Of a stretch of DNA of 24,100 bases, positions 20,526-24,100 are shown piece after piece; position 1 is the first letter of the stretch, and every line of letters begins with the position of its first letter. The notes beneath the pieces were generated by a model that was given only the letters and a program-made list of their open reading frames with translations, made no database searches and was not told the origin of the DNA. The DNA lies in the IMG/VR virus record IMGVR_UViG_3300024475_000002, positions 1-24,100 of that record; one strand, written 5' to 3'. Both the position numbers and the translations under genes were made by a program. Source of the stretch: a virus.

Positions 20526-23500
20526 ATGTCAACAAACGTATATGCAAGCACACCAAAACAATCCATTACTGGCGTACAGTATTCGGAAGGTGTTGGTAAA
20601 GATGAGTCGCCAAAGTTTTGGTCTGACACATTACCAGCAAATCTTGGTTATCAATACATACCTATAGCAGAAGCTATACGCGACCAGTTTAAGTATCGTG
20701 ATGAATATGAAGTTGGCTACAATCCTTTAACTGACATGGAAGGTTATGAGGAGTTTGAATCACATTTAATAAATGCGCGTAATCCTAAACATATGGCTGA
20801 AATGAAAACGAGCCTCGATCTTAATCAAGAACGTCGCAGAGTTATGGCTGAGTCACCATTTGTTTATAACCTTGGTGCTGGCATTATAGATCCAATTAAC
20901 CTTGTGGCATTACCTTTTGGCGGTGCGGCGTCAACTTTAGGGCGTCAGTTCCTTAGATCAGGCGCATCTGTTGGTACATTGCAAGCTGGCCTTGAGGCTG
21001 GTCGCGCACCATTCGATCCGTTAGCCACACCAGAAGAAGTAGCTATGAACATTGGTTCGGCTTTTGTTGTTGGTGGCCTTATAGGTGGTGCTGTATCTGT
21101 TCCTGCTAGCAGGAGAGCGTCAGCTATACGCAAAACTAATGATGAGTTAGATGAGTTTCTTGAAGTTACTGGTAATTTGTCACGAGCAGACGCTGAAACT
21201 GTAGGTAACAGAGAAGCCAGAATACTTGGCAATGAAGCAGATGAAGTGTTGTCAACACGCAGAACTAGCTTACCCAAAAGCATAGACGCACTAGAAGAAA
21301 GCGTTAATGACTTAGAGATTCGCATTGAAGCACATAAAAATTCAGCAGAAAAAGCCGCATCAGCAACTGATGAATTAGAACTCAAAGCTTTGCGTGATGA
21401 AAAAAAGGCAAAGATGACTGCCTTAGATAACAACAAAAAAGATTTGAATAACATACGCGTAGAGCAACAGATACGCAGAGCAGAAGATATACAAAAACTT
21501 AATACAGAAGATGCACACGGCATGGCTAAGAATTGGTTTACCGATAGCTGGATGTATAAAGCTGTGCCATCCCCTGTTAAAAGAACATTGCAGGGTGCAA
21601 TACCTGATAGCGTTAAGAAGCATATGGTTAAGCTAGGTGGTGATTCTGGCGTTTTGCTTAAGATGCACCAGCTAGGAATAGCTAGCCCAAAGTCAGTATA
21701 TCAATATGCACAAACCCATAATGGTGAATGGTTACAGGTTTACTCAAGTATGTTGCAGAGTTTTGGGCAACATTCTGGCAAAGGTGTTAGCACATTTACA
21801 GACCTTAACCTATCTAATATTGATGGCTCTTTTACTGTTTTTGCAAAAGAAGCAAACAGAAAATATATAAATGGCATTAAGGGTGCTACCAAAGGCGAAC
21901 AAGAAGCCATTGAACTTATGGCTAACTTCTACAAAGATTGGGAAGCACGTCTTAGAGAAACAGGACAGATCGGTAACGTAAAGAAATATCAATCACAGAT
22001 TATTAACAAAGAAGCCAATCTGCAAAAAACTATAGATAAAATATCTGAACTTGAAGGAAGGGCTGACACAGAAAAAGCTGGCCTATCATTAAATCAAACT
22101 AGCTATTTAGAAATACTAAGAACAAAACAGGCTAGATTAGAGTCAGAACTTATCGATCTTGAGGTGCAGATTGCGGCGGCTGGTGATGAGTCATCTGTGC
22201 CAGCTATGGAAGAAGTTATGTTTCCTAGATATTGGGACAGGGATCAAATTAGCAGACGGCGGCAAGAGTTTGCTCAAGTATTGTTTGATTGGTACAAAGA
22301 AAACCCAGAGATATATGTGCCTAATCCTGATGCACAGGGTGGCAACTTTGTAAGAAACATATCGCAACTATCTGATGGTGAAATACAGCTACGCTTTGGT
22401 GAAAAGTTTGGTGTTAAAAAGATTGTTACAGATGCTAAAGAATCTATTCCTGCAATCGGTGACAAAAAGATTTTAGGTACATTTGTTTACTTAGATGAAT
22501 CAACAGGCATAGCTTATATAAATCGCACTCGCGCTTACAAGCGATACAAAGAGTTGCAAGAGGCTATGTCTAATCCAGAGCAAGCTTATGCTAACCTAGC
22601 AAAGCTAGACCCTGCAAAGATCCAGTATCATCAACGCAAGTATATGCTAGATAACTTTGGTAGCTTTAAGAACTTTAATGATTTCCAAGACTTTGTTTTG
22701 TTGCATGAGTTAAGCCACAACATTCGCCGCCAAGAATATAAAGAAGATCTTATATCTTTGGAAATGCGTGTTAATGATTCTGCAATCAAATACATGGGCG
22801 AAATACATGCCGACATTAGAAACAGAGTGCCATTGTTTCTAAAGAAAACTCTAGCTACAGATGATGCGTCTGTAATGAAAAGAGTTGATGAAACTATTGA
22901 TGAAATACTAGGTATAACTGATGTAGCTGATGATGCTAATGCGTTTTATGGGCAAGGCAAGTCTAAGCATTTTAAGCATCGCAAGTTAGATATACCTAAT
23001 GCGCTAGTGTTTGACTTTATAGAGCAAGATCCTCTTGCTGTAATGAGGGCTTATACTATGCGTACTGCACCATTGTATCAGTTTGCCAACCTGTTTGATG
23101 GCAAAAGCCTTGATGATTTGCTTGAAGATATTGATGACGATATGTTTGCGGCTGGCAAGTCTATGAAAGAAATGAATAGAGTTAGGCGCGATTTTACGCA
23201 TATGTATGATCGTGTTGTTGGCTCTGTACAAAGGCGTGATCCAACATCATTCGATATGAGAGCCGCTAAAGTATTGCGTGATGGCGCACAGCTTAACTAT
23301 CTAGGTTCTGCTGGTTTTGCCAGTATAACTGACTTTGCCAAGATTATGATGGAGCATGAGCTTGGAGATATTTTTCGTGGTTTGTTTGGTCTTATAAGTG
23401 ATAGCAGACTACGCATGACAATGAAGGAAGCATCATACGCTGGTGAGGCTAGGGAAATTATTCAAGGCTCATCGCATATGCGCCATGTTGATGAAATATC

Positions 23501-24100
23501 TAACAATCCTTTTGGCGAAGGTAATCGTATTGATCGTGTTTACGACAAAGGTGTTGGAAAACTTAAAAGCGGTTTCTTTTATCTAAATGGACTTGGACCG
23601 CTTACAAATATAATGAAGAAGCTGGATGCTGTAGTCAGGGGACATTCTATAATACAGATGTCTATTCGTTTGGCTGATGGCAATGCAAAGCCATTTGAAA
23701 TTAAATATCTGGCTAGGTATGGCATTGATGCTGGCAAGGCGCGTGAGTTTAAGAAGCTGGTTGATGATGGTATTATTGAAAATACCAAAGAGAATGGTTC
23801 TGGTTTATGGCTACCTAACAGCGACAAGTGGCCTACAGAAGCTAAAGATTTGCAGATGGAATTTAGATCTTCAATGAATAGCGGAATCATGAACACTATT
23901 CTTATGGGTACTCCTGCTGACAAGCCAATCATTGTTGATGGTGTTGCGTATGTTCCGTTTCACATTGCTAGGAAGTTTGGGTATGAACAAGATCCGCGTG
24001 TGCGTGGATATTCTCGTATAGAAAATGGATTGCTTGGATTGCCGTTCCAGTTCTATTCATATTCGTTTGCGGCGGCAAATAAGATAACTGCGGCATATGC
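20526..24100 (+). CDS. Large internal virion protein, gp16-like, with HExxH motif (partial)
   Basis: An open frame of 1191 codons from ATG 20526 that runs off the right edge. It is the third of the internal protein genes, so it matches T7 gp16 (1318 residues) in place and size. The start has an IRDQFKYRDEYEVGYNPLTD region and two hydrophobic Gly-rich stretches (GAGIIDPINLVALPFGGAAS, about 120-140, and SAFVVGGLIGGAVS, about 180-193), then long coiled-coil-like helices. HELSH at 727-731, in FVLLHELSH, is a zinc metallopeptidase-type HExxH motif, with Glu746 as a possible third ligand. No lytic transglycosylase domain was noticed in the visible part. A weak ribosome-binding site (GCGAAAG) lies upstream. 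Confidence 0.82.
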   Translation, partial: MSTNVYASTPKQSITGVQYSEGVGKDESPKFWSDTLPANLGYQYIPIAEAIRDQFKYRDEYEVGYNPLTDMEGYEEFESHLINARNPKHMAEMKTSLDLNQERRRVMAESPFVYNLGAGIIDPINLVALPFGGAASTLGRQFLRSGASVGTLQAGLEAGRAPFDPLATPEEVAMNIGSAFVVGGLIGGAVSVPASRRASAIRKTNDELDEFLEVTGNLSRADAETVGNREARILGNEADEVLSTRRTSLPKSIDALEESVNDLEIRIEAHKNSAEKAASATDELELKALRDEKKAKMTALDNNKKDLNNIRVEQQIRRAEDIQKLNTEDAHGMAKNWFTDSWMYKAVPSPVKRTLQGAIPDSVKKHMVKLGGDSGVLLKMHQLGIASPKSVYQYAQTHNGEWLQVYSSMLQSFGQHSGKGVSTFTDLNLSNIDGSFTVFAKEANRKYINGIKGATKGEQEAIELMANFYKDWEARLRETGQIGNVKKYQSQIINKEANLQKTIDKISELEGRADTEKAGLSLNQTSYLEILRTKQARLESELIDLEVQIAAAGDESSVPAMEEVMFPRYWDRDQISRRRQEFAQVLFDWYKENPEIYVPNPDAQGGNFVRNISQLSDGEIQLRFGEKFGVKKIVTDAKESIPAIGDKKILGTFVYLDESTGIAYINRTRAYKRYKELQEAMSNPEQAYANLAKLDPAKIQYHQRKYMLDNFGSFKNFNDFQDFVLLHELSHNIRRQEYKEDLISLEMRVNDSAIKYMGEIHADIRNRVPLFLKKTLATDDASVMKRVDETIDEILGITDVADDANAFYGQGKSKHFKHRKLDIPNALVFDFIEQDPLAVMRAYTMRTAPLYQFANLFDGKSLDDLLEDIDDDMFAAGKSMKEMNRVRRDFTHMYDRVVGSVQRRDPTSFDMRAAKVLRDGAQLNYLGSAGFASITDFAKIMMEHELGDIFRGLFGLISDSRLRMTMKEASYAGEAREIIQGSSHMRHVDEISNNPFGEGNRIDRVYDKGVGKLKSGFFYLNGLGPLTNIMKKLDAVVRGHSIIQMSIRLADGNAKPFEIKYLARYGIDAGKAREFKKLVDDGIIENTKENGSGLWLPNSDKWPTEAKDLQMEFRSSMNSGIMNTILMGTPADKPIIVDGVAYVPFHIARKFGYEQDPRVRGYSRIENGLLGLPFQFYSYSFAAANKITAAY

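Noticed and set aside
20945-21523. 192-codon leftward frame inside the gp16-like gene
   Set aside because: Ser/Ala/Leu-biased mirror of the rightward coding sequence, no ribosome-binding site.
1-24100. CRISPR array, insertion sequence, tRNA or integrase
   Set aside because: No regular spaced repeats, transposase motif, tRNA arm pattern or recombinase motif was seen in reading the window.

Overview
The window reads as part of the genome of a tailed bacteriophage with a T7-like (podovirus) virion plan. The evidence is one ordered rightward late block: small and large terminase, portal, scaffold, major capsid protein, tail tubular proteins A and B, and three internal virion proteins. No host-type gene, integrase, tRNA, CRISPR array or insertion sequence was seen. 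No phage RNA polymerase lies in the window, and the one good promoter is sigma70-like. Several small proteins resemble families I associate with marine podoviruses, so a marine alphaproteobacterial host is a reasonable guess but is inference only. Both ends are cut: a leftward gene runs off at base 1 and the largest rightward gene runs off at base 24100.

Left arm (1-4790, all minus strand). This is a tightly packed early/replication operon read leftward from a sigma70-like promoter at 4759-4787. In order of transcription it holds a 45-residue zinc-binding peptide, a small membrane protein, a secreted repeat protein, a 123-residue unknown, a DUF932 protein, several small proteins (one with CxxC pairs), a winged-helix protein, two small HTH proteins, a CxxC protein, a PDDEXK-type resolvase-like nuclease and an HTH replication protein. 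Between 1 and 1543 nearly every gene overlaps the next, some by 170-240 bases. Five of the genes share a translation-start box containing GGAGAACCA.

Centre (4791-5755). Two hairpins with T tracts lie back to back at 4808-4907, followed by one leftward gene of unknown function (4928-5341). To its right is a GC-rich, highly self-complementary block of about 210 bases (5369-5577) that looks like a structured RNA. A region with TTGAC-type half-sites leads into the late genes.

Right arm (5756-24100, all plus strand). A terminase small subunit is followed by a HlyC-type acyltransferase-like protein, then by a string of short, mostly very basic proteins that overlap each other, then by the large terminase. 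An inverted repeat like the one at the left-arm promoter precedes the portal module. Portal, Bbp19-like protein, scaffold, gp13-like protein, capsid and a small capsid-associated protein follow. A strong hairpin separates these from the tail and ejection genes. The last gene (20526 to the edge) carries an HExxH motif inside an otherwise gp16-like protein.

The packaging, head and tail genes should work together as in other podoviruses: terminase fills a portal-containing procapsid built on the scaffold, tail tubular proteins A and B close the head and form the tail, and the internal proteins are ejected at infection. The left arm probably handles DNA replication, recombination and regulation.
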